NCBI GenBank assembly: GCA_009746045.1
Contig: RPFO01000156.1
Span: 1-64,000, forward strand
Origin: Mesostigma viride
Taxonomy: Eukaryota > Streptophyta > Mesostigmatophyceae > Mesostigmatales > Mesostigmataceae
Direction of reading: 5' to 3'
DNA: 64,000 nt
Shown: piece by piece, positions 1-11,419 of the stretch
How the letters are laid out: each line of letters opens with the position of its first letter
Numbering within the stretch: position 1 is the first letter of the stretch
Translations under genes and position numbers: made by a program
The notes under the pieces: model-generated
Seen by the model: only the letters and a program-made list of their open reading frames with translations
Database searches by the model: none
Told to the model about the DNA's origin: nothing

Positions 1-2760
1 CCAGAGAGAAGTCAGGCCTCAACATCAGAGGAGAACTCATTTCCTGGACAAGCTGATCATAGCTAAGAGGAAATGAGCAGCCAGTGATCTCTTAGTGATA
101 CCAATACTGCTAGGATGGAGAGCAGCTGGCATCAAACAATGACCTGTAAGCCACAGGAATCTGAATCCTCAAGGCACTTGGCACAATTCCCTGATTCGCT
201 TTCACAAGAGAAAAAAATTAAAAAATTCAGGGCCCCTGAAGTTAGTCAAGTGGAATTGGCTACCCCAACCCTTCGAATAAGGCTATGAGATACAACCACA
301 ACTCCAGGGGTGCAAAGAAAATTCTGACCCAAGAGATAGGACCATCATAATCTTCCTAGCACAGAGGATGAAACATCTACACCCATTAACTTGGCAAAGA
401 TGATTTCTCCTACCAACTTTCAAAATGAACGCCTGCACTAAAGGGACGTGCGCCCGCCGAATTTTTTTGGCGGCCAAAAAATATTCCGCGGTACGCCGTG
501 GAAGTGAAAAGTGGGTGCACGGTGCGCGCATCCCTTGCGGAAGTGGCCATGGCGACTGCGTTTAGGCGAAACTAGCATGTAGGGCTAGAGAAAGCAAAAA
601 AAAAAAATGGGTGCTCGAATGTTGGAGACGATGTTTAATGATGTTGGGTTTTGGGCGGCAAGTTGCTGGTTTACAATATCGCTTGCTTTCTTTTACTGCC
701 ATCGGCATGGGGGGTAAACTGCATTTTTTTGGTCGCGCGGAATAAATAGAATTCGTGATAGCGGCAGTGAAATTCCGCAGTTTTGGGGGGGCTTTATTGA
801 CCGTAAACGAATGCATTAATATCGGTAGCATTGGAATTCCAAACCAAACTGGGCTTTTTGCCTACATTTTCGGGTATCTCCGGTAAGAATATCTTCAGGC
901 CTGCGCAGTGCATGTCGGGAAACCTTCCATGGAAGAAGGCCGTTGTTGCGCGCCTGGGCGGAGGGATCAGCGAGGGACAGGTATAGATTTGTTCGCGAAA
1001 TGTTATGTGCTATCAGTTCTTTTTCTTCTATGAGCTCATCGTTCGAAGTTTTTTTCGTTCTTTTTTGGGCAGTTTCCGCAGCTAGCTCGCCGGTTGCTTG
1101 CCGTGGTGTTGTCGGAATACCTGGCAGATTTAGATTGTTTTCGGGCTGACGTCGTGGTCAGGGCCGCTTTCAGTCGAAGCCTATATCTTCTCGGGAAGGT
1201 TTAGGCACTTTCAATAAAAGTGTCTGGCAAGGATGTTGGGGGGGGTTTTGGGGCCCGCCGTAAATGAACGCCCTTCTTGTTGTGTGAGAAGTGACGCACC
1301 CTCTCTTCGCAGCGGCATCACAGCGCTCATGCGCTGGAGGGCCGCCAATGGTTTTTTCTTTCCATTTATCGTGCAGGGGGAGGAAGTGTTTTATTGACGA
1401 TCATGTTGGAGATATTGCATTTGTGTGACCTTGCATGGTAGATAGCTACGCACCCATTGGGTTTATTTGAGCTTTCCCTTGAATATCATCATGTGAAAAA
1501 AGACTGCAATGTGCTGAGCCAACCATGGTTGACTGCAATGCAAAAGCTTTTTATGCCAATGGATCTTCCTTGGTTCTTGCCTCTCCATAGTCCAGGTTTG
1601 TTGCCCATCTCAAGGTAGGGGCAGTTCAGGAGTTGTTGCTGGTTTGATAGCTTGGTTGGCATCAACCTTACACTCTAATCTGGGAAGAAACATAGAAAAT
1701 GCTGGTAAGGCTTTTAGTGCCAATCACATTATTGGCTATTCACATGCTTTAAGTTGGCCATGCTCCGAGGGACGGTTTAAGGGGTAATTGAGGTGTGTGG
1801 CCAACCCTGTGTATTCATAACATATTCAGCATGTATTTGATGCATGTTGGATGGCATGGTAAAGTTGTATTTTGTGTTAACTAAGGTTACTGAGTGGTCA
1901 AGAAGACGCTAGAAGTACAGCTGAGGCAGCCCGGGCGTGGCAAATGTGAAAGCGTGGCCAATCGCTTGGATAGGGCAAAGGGTAGAATGCCCAGAGGGGC
2001 CAGGTTCACCTACAGCAGGGGGTGCACTATGGGGGTGTGGGGCCTGGCTAAACTGGGGGGGCGGGGGCGGGCCAGCAATGAGGATGATGATGAACTGCAC
2101 ACATCCCTTGCTTGCGCTGCTCAGACCGATGCATCTTTGATGATGACCCTTTCTTGCTGTGCAGGCACAACCCGGGTGCGATGGGGGCTCCACCTGAGCT
2201 GACGGTCCCTCTCCTGCCCAAGCGTTACCTATGGGGATGGTTCTGCCCAGTTTGCCTGCGGGGAAGACTGTGGAATGATGGCAGTGAATAGTGACAGTGA
2301 CTAGTATAATGGACGCCCAGGTGGCTGCTGCCAAAGTAGCATAACTTCCAACCGCTTGTCCAAATGCAGCCAGATTTTTGCCGCGTGGTGTGTCGATGAC
2401 TAAATGGAATTTTGAATATCCATGTTTGGCCCATTTTCCACAATGTGTTTGGTATTTTATTATTTTTGGCAGTGTTGAAAAACCAGCGTTTTGTAACTTG
2501 CAAGAGCATAAAATTCTAAAGGCATGTCAGAATATGGGTTGTGGAGTGGCTCTAATTTTTGGCCACGCCACGACTGCTTGGGCAAATATCAATGGCTGGC
2601 TGAAATGATGTGTCAATATGGCTGGGGCATCAACTGTGTCCCTAATTAGCGTCTTTTTTCTATTTTTACGCGCGATACCGGCGGCGTGTTGGGGGTAGAC
2701 CTTACAAATGAATGCATGGATAACTCCTAAACTGTTATTTAGGGCCCCTAAATCATGGCT
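1..2760. other. No recognisable gene
   Basis: Both strands hold only short open frames without a recognisable motif. Codon patterns do not persist and I see no credible splice chain. GC content shifts several times, which fits old repeat debris. A G-rich run near 1,237-1,250 and the string with seven G's near 784-792 are the only low-complexity marks. I assign nothing here. Confidence 0.5.
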
Positions 2761-2839
2761 GGGCATAATTAATTGAATTCATATTGAAAGCAGTGTATTC
2801 GCAGTTTTGGGGGGGTTTGGTGGCACACCTCCCCTTAAA

Positions 2840-2979
2840 TCAGACACCCAGGAACAGCTAGACTCGCCATATCCTGCCGCTGCCCTGTATGCTGAAGACC
2901 CCATGATGGAGACCTCTGCATTGGTATCTACTTCTAGTGCGTGCACTCGACCTCCCCAAGCTGGCCTGAGCTTGGACAC
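2840..2979 (-). pseudogene. Possible retropepsin-like relic
   Basis: The minus strand encodes a stretch with VDTNAEVSI followed by SSAYRAA and WVSDLRGG. This resembles the protease segment of the minus-strand copia element at 39.7 kb (VDTQASVSI, then a SVTDFAGT-like segment). The match is a short motif plus spacing, so it may be chance. No reverse transcriptase or integrase is readable beside it. If real, it is a fragment of an old copia-type polyprotein. Confidence 0.22.
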
Positions 2980-5580
2980 CCGGAGGCTTTTGCTTGGCTT
3001 TTTGGCATAGCCAGAACCACATCTTTCAGGCCCACCACCTCTATGCTAGTGAAGGCTAGAGGGGACCTACATCTGCCTGCTCTAAATCTGGAAAGTTTAA
3101 ACCGGTCCAGGGGTCTGGCCAGGACTTACCCGGGGATTACTTCCAGCCGGAACGTGATGAATCAGGATGACGTCAATACCACTGGCAGGTGTCACATCAA
3201 AGGAGTTACTTGCCTCTGCTTTCAGCCACCCTTAGACGTACATATGACCACGACAGATAGACGGTGCACATTCTGGGGAGGATCCTCCATCTTTCACCCA
3301 GCACTTGTGGCCCAGCTAGTTCCACACCCTGGTCACTAAACTCGCAGGGTGCCCAGCTACCACGCTTGGCCTGCAGCTGGGTTCTTTTCCACACGCAATT
3401 ACCCTTTGGCCAACAACATGGTTCAGAAAAACACTCCAGCCCTTGTGCTTTTCTGCCCTCAACTTGGCAAAACTTGTAACAATAAGGCTATCTTTCCAAG
3501 GGCTTGCTCTACCTCAGTAGGGAAGCTCCTGAAGATGCAAATGATAAATGGAGTCACAGGGACCTCTCCGCAAACATACATGGAATGCCCTGACATTCAA
3601 TCTGTCTTCAACTGACCTTAACCCAGGCCGCTTGATAATAGCTGGAACCAATCTGGGAATCTTTCTTCTCCCGTCAAGTAGAAAATAGTCTTGAGTTCTC
3701 TGATTGGTCCTCTCCCCACGCCTTGAATGCCATGGACTCCCTGTGTAAAACAAATAACTCAGGGAAGGTCTTCATGGCCCCATGCCAAGCACTCAAAATT
3801 CTAAATTCAGCACTGGCAGCTGGATCACTGGTTTTCTTCTGGATCTGATAGCCTGGAGCCCAGCCACCAAAACATGGCTTTAGAATTTGTCTTGCAAATA
3901 GCTTCCAGCAGCCTTGTACTTGTGTATCTGTCAACACCACCAAACAAAATCAGTTTTCCTGAATTTCTTGTGAATATCACATTGTACATATCAGGCTGCA
4001 AGCACAGGTTGTCTGACATGAGAACTTCTTAGGCTTGGGAAGCAACCAGCCTACTACAGGACAAGTCCTCTGCAAACCTGCCTTTTACTGCATTAAACAA
4101 AGATGGTCCCTCCCAGCCTCCTTGCAAACTTGGGGTGCCTGGGCAAAGCATGACCAAACATAATGATGCAAATCTCAATGCAATGTTTGACACAAGAGAC
4201 ATTTTATTAAAATACAGGTGAGGTGCTTGGAACAGCACTCTCTCTTACAACCAAGCTCCCCATTGCAATGCATCATTCCAAGGCCATCAGTCCTCATCCT
4301 CCTCCTCTAATAGGAGCTTCCCCCGCCCTAAGGCAAGGAACATTCCCGCTCCAAACATTTGAAGGGAGTACGCAAACTACCTCCAAGAGCCAGTGGGACG
4401 TTTTGCCTTGTGGTAACTGCTTTCACCATGGTGACGTGGGAGACCCAGTCACTACCCCATTGTGTTCTTCCCTCCATGGATGCACCCTCAACCTGTGCAA
4501 GGGAGACTCTCAACATCAAGTGGGAGACTCTCACCTGTGGCAGGGAGCAAATCAACTTCATCCAGAGTAATGGGGGGGTCCACTCTAAGCCCCCTCCCTG
4601 GTCGGACCTAGCAAGCCCAGGCCGGGAAAGGCTGAGCCTGTCAGGTTGGGTTGTTATCCCACCTTGGCACCCTTTGCTTTAACGCCAGCTAGGGCAGTCC
4701 TTACGGATGGTGGCCTGCTGGTGAACAGAAATAACATGTGATAACGGAAGGTGTCCCCACCCCAGGTGTCCCCGCTGGGACCGACCCAGCCTGTTGAAAT
4801 CAAATCTGGGACGCTGAGCCGCTGGCCTGCTTCCTGGAAGGACCTTCCCACGACGCTTGAGCCACTGAAGCCCTTGGCCTGGAAAGCCCCCCCGCTTGGA
4901 AGGCCCTGACCTTGGTTGGGCCTAAATTAACCGTTGGGAGGGCTTGCCCCCCCATTGGTTGCCCTTGACCTTGGGAACACTGACCCTGCTGCAGCTGCAC
5001 CTCACCTTATCCTTCTCCTTCCTTCTTCTCCCTGGCCTTGTCTGCCTCCTTCTTGCCTCCCACATAACTTGCCCCTGAAATAATCCTTGATCTTGGCCAC
5101 CATAGTGTCAGCCCAGGTTGCATGTACGCATGTGCACCTGCAGGTTATCCAAAAGTGACCTCATCCAATCCCAGGCTACCCTAGGAAATCATCCATGGCA
5201 ACTCCATCTGACACTACATAACGCCCTTACCAGCACAATTGTGCCTGAGCTCCTGAAAATCCTCAATGCCCTGCAGAATCAGGCCCTCAGCCGCTTGAAT
5301 CAATGTACTCTTCTTCCAAAAGGAGCCATCACTAGCCCCTCTTATCATCTACGAACACCTCAAACTCAGCTAGAAAAACCTCCCAGGAATCTCCAGTCCC
5401 TCAAACTTGTCATTTACATACTTCTGGACCCTCTTGGGACACTTAAGAAGGTACTTTGACATACCAACACAGCAACTGCAGAGGATTGTTACGCCATTAT
5501 ACAAAGCCCTTTATATCCCTTAAGGTGCCTAATGGTAATAATCCTTATCGCTTAACAGTCCAGTGCTCCCTTGAGCTGGG
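2980..5580. other. No recognisable gene
   Basis: The sequence has mixed composition with many short overlapping open frames on both strands, and none contains a motif I recognise. A short direct repeat (GGGAGACTCTCA) occurs twice near 4,500-4,530. This could be degraded transposon sequence or unresolved exons. I see no basis for a gene call. Confidence 0.45.
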
Positions 5581-5587
5581 AAGCTGG

Positions 5588-6462
5588 TTAAGAATAGCAA
5601 AGCCCTCCTGGGCCCTTGGCTCTGCGGGGTTGCTGCTGCCTGTCCATGGCTGCGCTGCTGCTCGGACGATTAAAATTCTGAACCCCGGCAGGCATTCGCT
5701 CGTCGCGTATCTCGCCGTCTTCCACCCTGCATGGTTCGCTTGCGAAATGGGCCGATGAACAACTGTCGATCCCGATGCCAGATGCTGAAGAAAAATACTG
5801 CTGGGGAATTAATAAATTAAAATCCCTTAAGCTCTGGAACCAAGAAAAAATTTCCTGAATTAAATTCACTGGTTAATTATAACAGAAAATTTAAAATCCA
5901 GCCGCAAATATCGTCGCGCGGAGGCCTGCAAATACTTTTATCCAAAATCTGCTGCACAATACTCGGATATAAATCAGGAAGCCTCGTTCTTTCACCTGGC
6001 TCCTCAGCGGGTTTGATTGCCGCTGGAATCGAAGCAGTGACGTTTATGATTACCGTCGACCTGACGACGCCCCACGGCCGTTTTGCTAATCGGAACTGCG
6101 ACAGCCGGAAAGAGTCGCCAAAATTCCAGACCAACGCTGTCGCCAACGCCAGAACACCCATAGCTAGCCCGTAGGTGCGAAGCGCCGAAATTACTTGAGG
6201 CTTGTTCGCGCTGATCCGACGCTGGCAAGCCTTTCGGAAAATATGGGAATTTTCCGACAAGGATTCCAAAACTTTGAGTAAAGGTCGTCGACGAACTGAT
6301 GCAGATCGTTAGAAACTGGCGGCCTGCTGACGAGCGCATTGAGACAGCGAAGGTTGAACAGCACGCGAATGCAGCGAGCAGTTGATGCCGTACGTTAATT
6401 GAAGCGTTGAAATTAAAGCCTGAAAGACGATGGAGCCGACGCATCGCTCGGAGATGGCTCAC
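5588..6462 (-). other. Unassigned open frames, minus strand
   Basis: Two overlapping frames (6,462-6,004, 152 codons; 6,269-5,877, 130 codons) and a third (5,869-5,588) lie on the minus strand in a region of higher GC than its flanks. The 130-codon frame contains a hydrophobic run around residues 35-48 (GLAMGVLALATALVW) that could be a membrane segment. No family is recognised and no introns or regulatory sites are evident. They may be exon pieces of an unknown gene or chance frames. Confidence 0.18.
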
Positions 6463-6479
6463 GATATTCCGCGTGTTTT

Positions 6480-8360
6480 CCCCCTATAATGGAAAAACAC
6501 GTAAAAATTGCCGACACCAGAATGCAATGCCGTAATCGTAGATTACTGAAACTTCGCTTGTATTCGAGTTAACGAAACTGTGGCTGAACTGTGGTTCCAG
6601 CCTGCTTTTGATTAATATCTACAGAGAAGAGTATATATTAATCAATTAGGTTTACGTTGCTGGTTAATGGCTACCCAGCAAGAATGCACGAGGCCACGTG
6701 AGAACCGTAGCCAAGGGTTGCGAGGAACACAGGTGCAGGGAAAGTGTGTGCTACCAAGTGGCAGCGTCCTTGCTCGTTATAAAGCTAAATTAAGAGCAGT
6801 CACATTCAGATGACTGATATGCAGATCAATCTCACTATATTGCTGTCGCTTCAACTCTGGACCAGCAGATCTCGACTCGTTATCCATAAATAGTCACATC
6901 AGTGTCCTGTCGCACAAGGTCCTGTCCACTATTTGTTACGTCTAACAATGCATTGGAATAGACCGCAGTGTCGGATGACTAAATGTCCTAAGTCGTACAC
7001 TGTGACAAGACGTGTATGCCCAAGCGTCACTTGAAGAACCACCGTAAGAATCACCGAATCCAAGTAAGAATAATGTAGTAGAACAGTATCTTGCTCATAT
7101 CTCGAGCAATGAAAACTTCATCAGAATGAACCCTTTTTCTGGATTGTAGTAACCGAAGAGAAATCTCTACAAGCCAAGTAGCTTAGTAGAATAATATTGC
7201 TTGCCAGGCATATTACTGTAGCATCAACAAGTTACCTCATATGCTAGAAACCAAAACATATATTCATTGAGAATGTTAGATTACGGAGGTGAGATAGGCA
7301 TGCAACATAAGGAAAAACCCGAGAAACTGGGAGAATAACCCTGAAAAATTAATAGTAATCTGACACAGACATCCAAGGATCACCAAACTATATCCAAAAC
7401 ATATATTTGCAATGACGCGAATAGCCCTGCAGATCGCTGCCTGGTGCCCGCTGGCCATACTACTGCCATCTGGCCATTACTTTCTACCCTATGTGCCACT
7501 CTCTCTGCACACTAGGTCCCGCTATACTGCTGCCTAATCTGCCTGCTGTCCAGCACCTTCGCTGGCATAACATCAGCTCAGGGCATGCCCCATGGCCACA
7601 TCCTCCATCTGCTGTGCATAGCCCATACTTCAACGAGGAACTTGTTAGGCCAGCTTAGGTGTGATGAACAAACATAAAATGTCCCATGATACTTTAGAAA
7701 AATTGTTTGGCATGAGAGCTAGCTGCCGCTAACGATGTTAGACAGCACTGCAAGCCAACAGTGTGCAGCCTATGCGAGCCACCCATTTGACTTGCCAACC
7801 TAGTTTAAATTGGTCTCTCTTATACTCAACACACACCACCATTGCATGTTGGGTAGTTTCCAACTTTAAATGCACATTGTCCATGATGAAGTGCATGCGA
7901 CATGGGTGGAGTAACCAAGTTGGAGTTCAATCCTACCCTCAACTTGTATTTTTATGGCCCACGTATGAATTGTAAGGAAAATACACAAAGTTGGCTGCTG
8001 TTACTTCTCACTGTTTATAAACCCGCCCTCACTGTGGTGCGACTGAGGCATACTTGGCAATATGTTCAGCATGCCTTATTGAAATTGCATGCAAATTTCA
8101 AGATCTGTCTGACTCATTTGCACTGCCTGTGGTCATTATATATATCTCAAATATCTATCATTCTCAATGAAATATAATCCAAAAATTAGCGGCGAGAGTG
8201 GACGCTTAAACGACAGCAAGAAATGTAGTTGGTGTTGCCAATCAGGGTGCCACTTTGCAGCCAGCCTGCAGGTGTTTGCAAGTAATCGGTGTTTGCTTAT
8301 TTCCAAGTTATCTGAGCTCATTTGCAATTGGTTCGTGTGCACGCCGGCCATCATGATGCA
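6480..8360. other. AT-rich interval without gene
   Basis: The composition falls to AT-rich and the open frames are short, with no recognisable motif. It lies directly upstream of the first readable gypsy-B coding sequence and marks the 5' truncation of that element. I see no tRNA, promoter or terminator that can be supported. Confidence 0.45.
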
Positions 8361-8367
8361 CACTAGT

Positions 8368-8855
8368 GCATCGAGGTGGGGGCGACTGGGTACTGGTGGA
8401 ACGCTGCCCGCGCCTAGGACGTTTCCTGAGAAGGTAGAGGGTGAGCTCAAAGACAAACAAAGCTCCGTCCTAATGTTCCTAGGGCCACACCAAGGTTCTG
8501 GGAGAAAGGCTCGGAGATGTGATGTTTCAAGGTGGACATCCGAGCTCCTGGAACACTTCCCCCAACTTCCATCGAGACCACTCAAGTTAATTATATATAC
8601 CAAGAGACTCCATCCAAGGTCGGCTAACCCGCCGGCGCCCTGCAACGAGTACAACCCAGAGACTGGAGAACAGGAAGACGAGTGGCCGAGATAGTGGACC
8701 ACCGGGACATCAAGCGTGGAATCGAGAGGTAGACAAGTGGACAGTATCGCGTACGGTGGCGTTTGCTCAGCATGATTACGAGAATTCGTGGTGCAAACCG
8801 AGAAAATGAGCTTATATAGAAGGGTGTGAACGTTTGCTTCGCGAGTAAGATAGGC
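8368..8855 (+). pseudogene. Gypsy-B integrase C-terminus and chromodomain, frameshifted
   Basis: In three frames joined by small indels one reads GDWVLVERCPRLGRF, then EKVEGELKDK and FLGP, then YNPETGEQEDE, VAEIVDHRDIKRG and GQYRVRW, and finally CERLLRE. Each block has a counterpart in the same order in gypsy-A (17.97-18.46 kb): GDLVLVEGPRVGRF, KFEAELKVK, FLGPF, HNPDTGEVEDE, VESIVAHRDIKKG, QYKVKW and CSRLLQE. This is the GPY/F-type integrase tail and chromodomain of a chromovirus, which in intact elements guides integration to modified chromatin. A frame change near 8,682 and an in-frame TAG near 8,728 break it. Confidence 0.8.
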
Positions 8856-8859
8856 CAAC

Positions 8860-10560
8860 ATGGCCTCCACTAGGCTACCGCGAAGGTAGCCTGTGGTGGG
8901 GGCAGCTAGGGACAACGGGCTTGATCACGTGTACGCTAGGATGCCGCGAAGGCATCTTGTGTTATTTCTACGGTCAAATGTGTAAACGCACCATTGTTTT
9001 GTGGTAATTGGGTCCTAAAGAGCATATAGTATCAGTGTACCCTTTTTCCACCTTATCACACGGATTTAATTCGTGGTGTGCCGATGATCCGCAGATGCTT
9101 CCACAGCAGCCCGGACGGCGAGGAGCAAGAGATACCGTTGTTCGCTGACGTGTACAACGTCGAACTTGAGGATGGACATATGATATGAACGTCACGGCAA
9201 GCACCTTGAGGAGCCGAGGTCAGACTCCTGACCAACGCCATGTGCAAGCAGGGCGACTCCGGGAACGGGCGGTTCTGTCCACCACCTGCGGTGACACCCG
9301 ATCCAGCCAACGGGACGGTGATGCCGGCGAACAATTCGGACCCGGGAACGGGCGGAATGAATGGTTCTTGTCGGGAACGGGAACCGACCGCGGCGAACGG
9401 TCTGGCGGCGCGATCGACCCACTAGCTGGATTCCGAGGTATCGGCCCGCAACCAGAAGCGACCCCTATTGGAACCGGACGCCCAGCGAGAAGTCAGTTAG
9501 TCGTCGCGCATGTACAACGGAGGTGTCGGCAGGCAGTGGCCTCCGCAGAATTTCCCGGAGTCCGCGACGAGACAGCGGCGGACCTTACTCCCGAGCGGGT
9601 GGCGGTGGAGACGGTGCCCGAGCATAATATAGCCAGAGAGGCCGTGGGCCCGATACCAGCGGTGGGCTTTTATATTCTCCCGCGCAGGGGTCCTTGATCG
9701 CACGTGCCCCTCAGAATTCAGCACCCGCCTCCTACAGGTATGGGACTCAGGTGGATGCCGACCCTATGCCTCTGGCGGCACTGTTTCCGGGTGCTGGGCG
9801 CGGCCCACGGCCAAGATGGGACAGAGCGTGGTCTTGTCGGCTCGGGCGGTGGCTCGACCGGCGCCATGGACGGTGGGCGCCTAACGTCAGCGCGTTTCCC
9901 AGCCATCAGCGAGTGACGCCCCTAGCTTGCGCGAGTTTCCGGGTGTTCCGTCTATAATTCAGCTCCGCACCATCGGCCGTTCGTGGCGTCTGCAGCGGCG
10001 GCTAATTCCACCGACGGCAAACCGCTGCACTTTTGAGGCAGGAACTGATCATGCGTATGTGGAGCGCGGCTCCATGTGCGCGAAGCTAATCTGCCTTCGA
10101 CTTGCACCCAAGGAAGAAGCGGGCCCGGCCGGCGACTCAGGACTGCCATAGAAATCGACGCCAGAGGGTTCTGGTCGCCGATACATACGGCCCCTGCAAG
10201 CGGAGCTGCCAAAGGTACATGGTATAGATGGTAACTCGAAAAAGGTTGAACTATCCCAGTATGCTCCGTGCCAGGGAGGGGCAAATTCCTCGACGGCCGG
10301 GTCGTGCCACATCATCTCGCTCGGCGCGCTTCGCAGCAGATTCTCGGCTTTCACGCTCTCCAGTGCGCGTCGTAGTGTTGACCATGGCGGGGTTTCGATC
10401 TTTGAGGAACATGGATGGTGGGTTTATTGATTGGAAACGCGGGCAACAATCATGTTCACCGTAAAACACCCGCAACAAATACTGTACCTCGCTGCATGCA
10501 TTTATGTCGTACTGGCCCCACTGGGACGTGGGTAGACCACGCTCAAATCGCGCGCCAAAC
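8860..10560 (+). pseudogene. Gypsy-B extra 3' ORF, decayed
   Basis: This lies just after the chromodomain, as does the extra ORF of gypsy-A. It begins MASTRLPRR at 8,860 (gypsy-A: MAGPTLRRR at 18,546). It later keeps two blocks that match gypsy-A: DAPSLREFPGVP at about 9,911-9,950 against DALTVEFPAVP, and GGFIDWKRGQ at about 10,417-10,446 against CGFLDWARGQ. Between them the sequence is GC-rich and rich in Pro, Gly and Arg in several frames, like the Pro/Ala-rich middle of the gypsy-A protein. Frameshifts and stops break it repeatedly. I do not recognise its family. Homology of the two ORFs is inferred from these short blocks and the shared position. Confidence 0.55.
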
Positions 10561-10862
10561 CTGAACGAATACAGCTTCGCGTTACAAATTAATTGCGGGA
10601 TCACCCACCCTAGACCCGGGAAAGATCCTCGAGGAATTGGTGAGCGGGTCGCCAGGTACTCCAACGTAGTATCGCCAGCGGAGGGCGCAGTCCGAGAGGG
10701 GACTGGGCCCAGCATCGGTGGAATGTGGGGCCCGCGACTTCCTCATATGGATGGATTGCAGGGGGATGACGACATCAGATCATGCCATCCCATGCATACG
10801 GCTATCAAGGAATACGTCCTAAAGTTTGTGTGGCAACGCCGGGGAGAATTGGCTTTACTAAC

Positions 10863-11419
10863 TGTTAGTGGTCGCCGTACAAAATTTGTGTAGTTACGGA
10901 CGTAAATTAGGTCTTTTGCCTCGGTTGTCCTAGGTTTACGTGTAGTTCCTACCGGGACAACTATTGTCCCTCGTAACAGTACTGTGGTACACTTGGTTGC
11001 CTTTGGCGCCGCGCCGCGTACTTTATTAGTGGTTCCTGATCCTTTGGTAGAATGTAGTGGACCAGCGTGCATCTTGATAGGCGAGGGCAGGTCGGCCCGA
11101 GTGTGTTGGAACCGTTGGTGAACCATTTTATGCACGTTTCTACCCCTCGTGTGTGCACTCGGCCGGCGTGTGTTAAATGATTAACACATATAGGCCTTGG
11201 GTCACGGGCAGTGTAAGTTGTGTTTCCTTCCTCTATTCCTGGAGTAAACGGTTGTGTAAATTGGCTATGGTGGTATTAATAATACTTACGTTAATGCACT
11301 GAGATCTGGATCGCTCGTTCGTCTTTGCTAGGCGGTTTTTAACTAGAGGCGGCTTGGGACTAGTTTAGGTAGCATCAGGCCAGGGTAAGGTAGAGGTTGG
11401 CGGTAGAAACCCGAGAACA
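10863..11419 (+). repeat. Gypsy-A 5' LTR
   Basis: This aligns end to end with the 3' LTR at 27,442-27,992. The differences are mostly one-base insertions or deletions, often a doubled base (for example GTGGTTCCT against GTGGTCCT), with few substitutions. That is atypical for ageing LTRs and suggests local sequence error. The end is placed at AACA by comparison with the 3' LTR and is uncertain by a few bases. Confidence 0.82.

Noticed and set aside
8136-8915. A 259-codon minus-strand frame
   Set aside because: It is antisense to the gypsy-B integrase and chromodomain relic and has no motif of its own.
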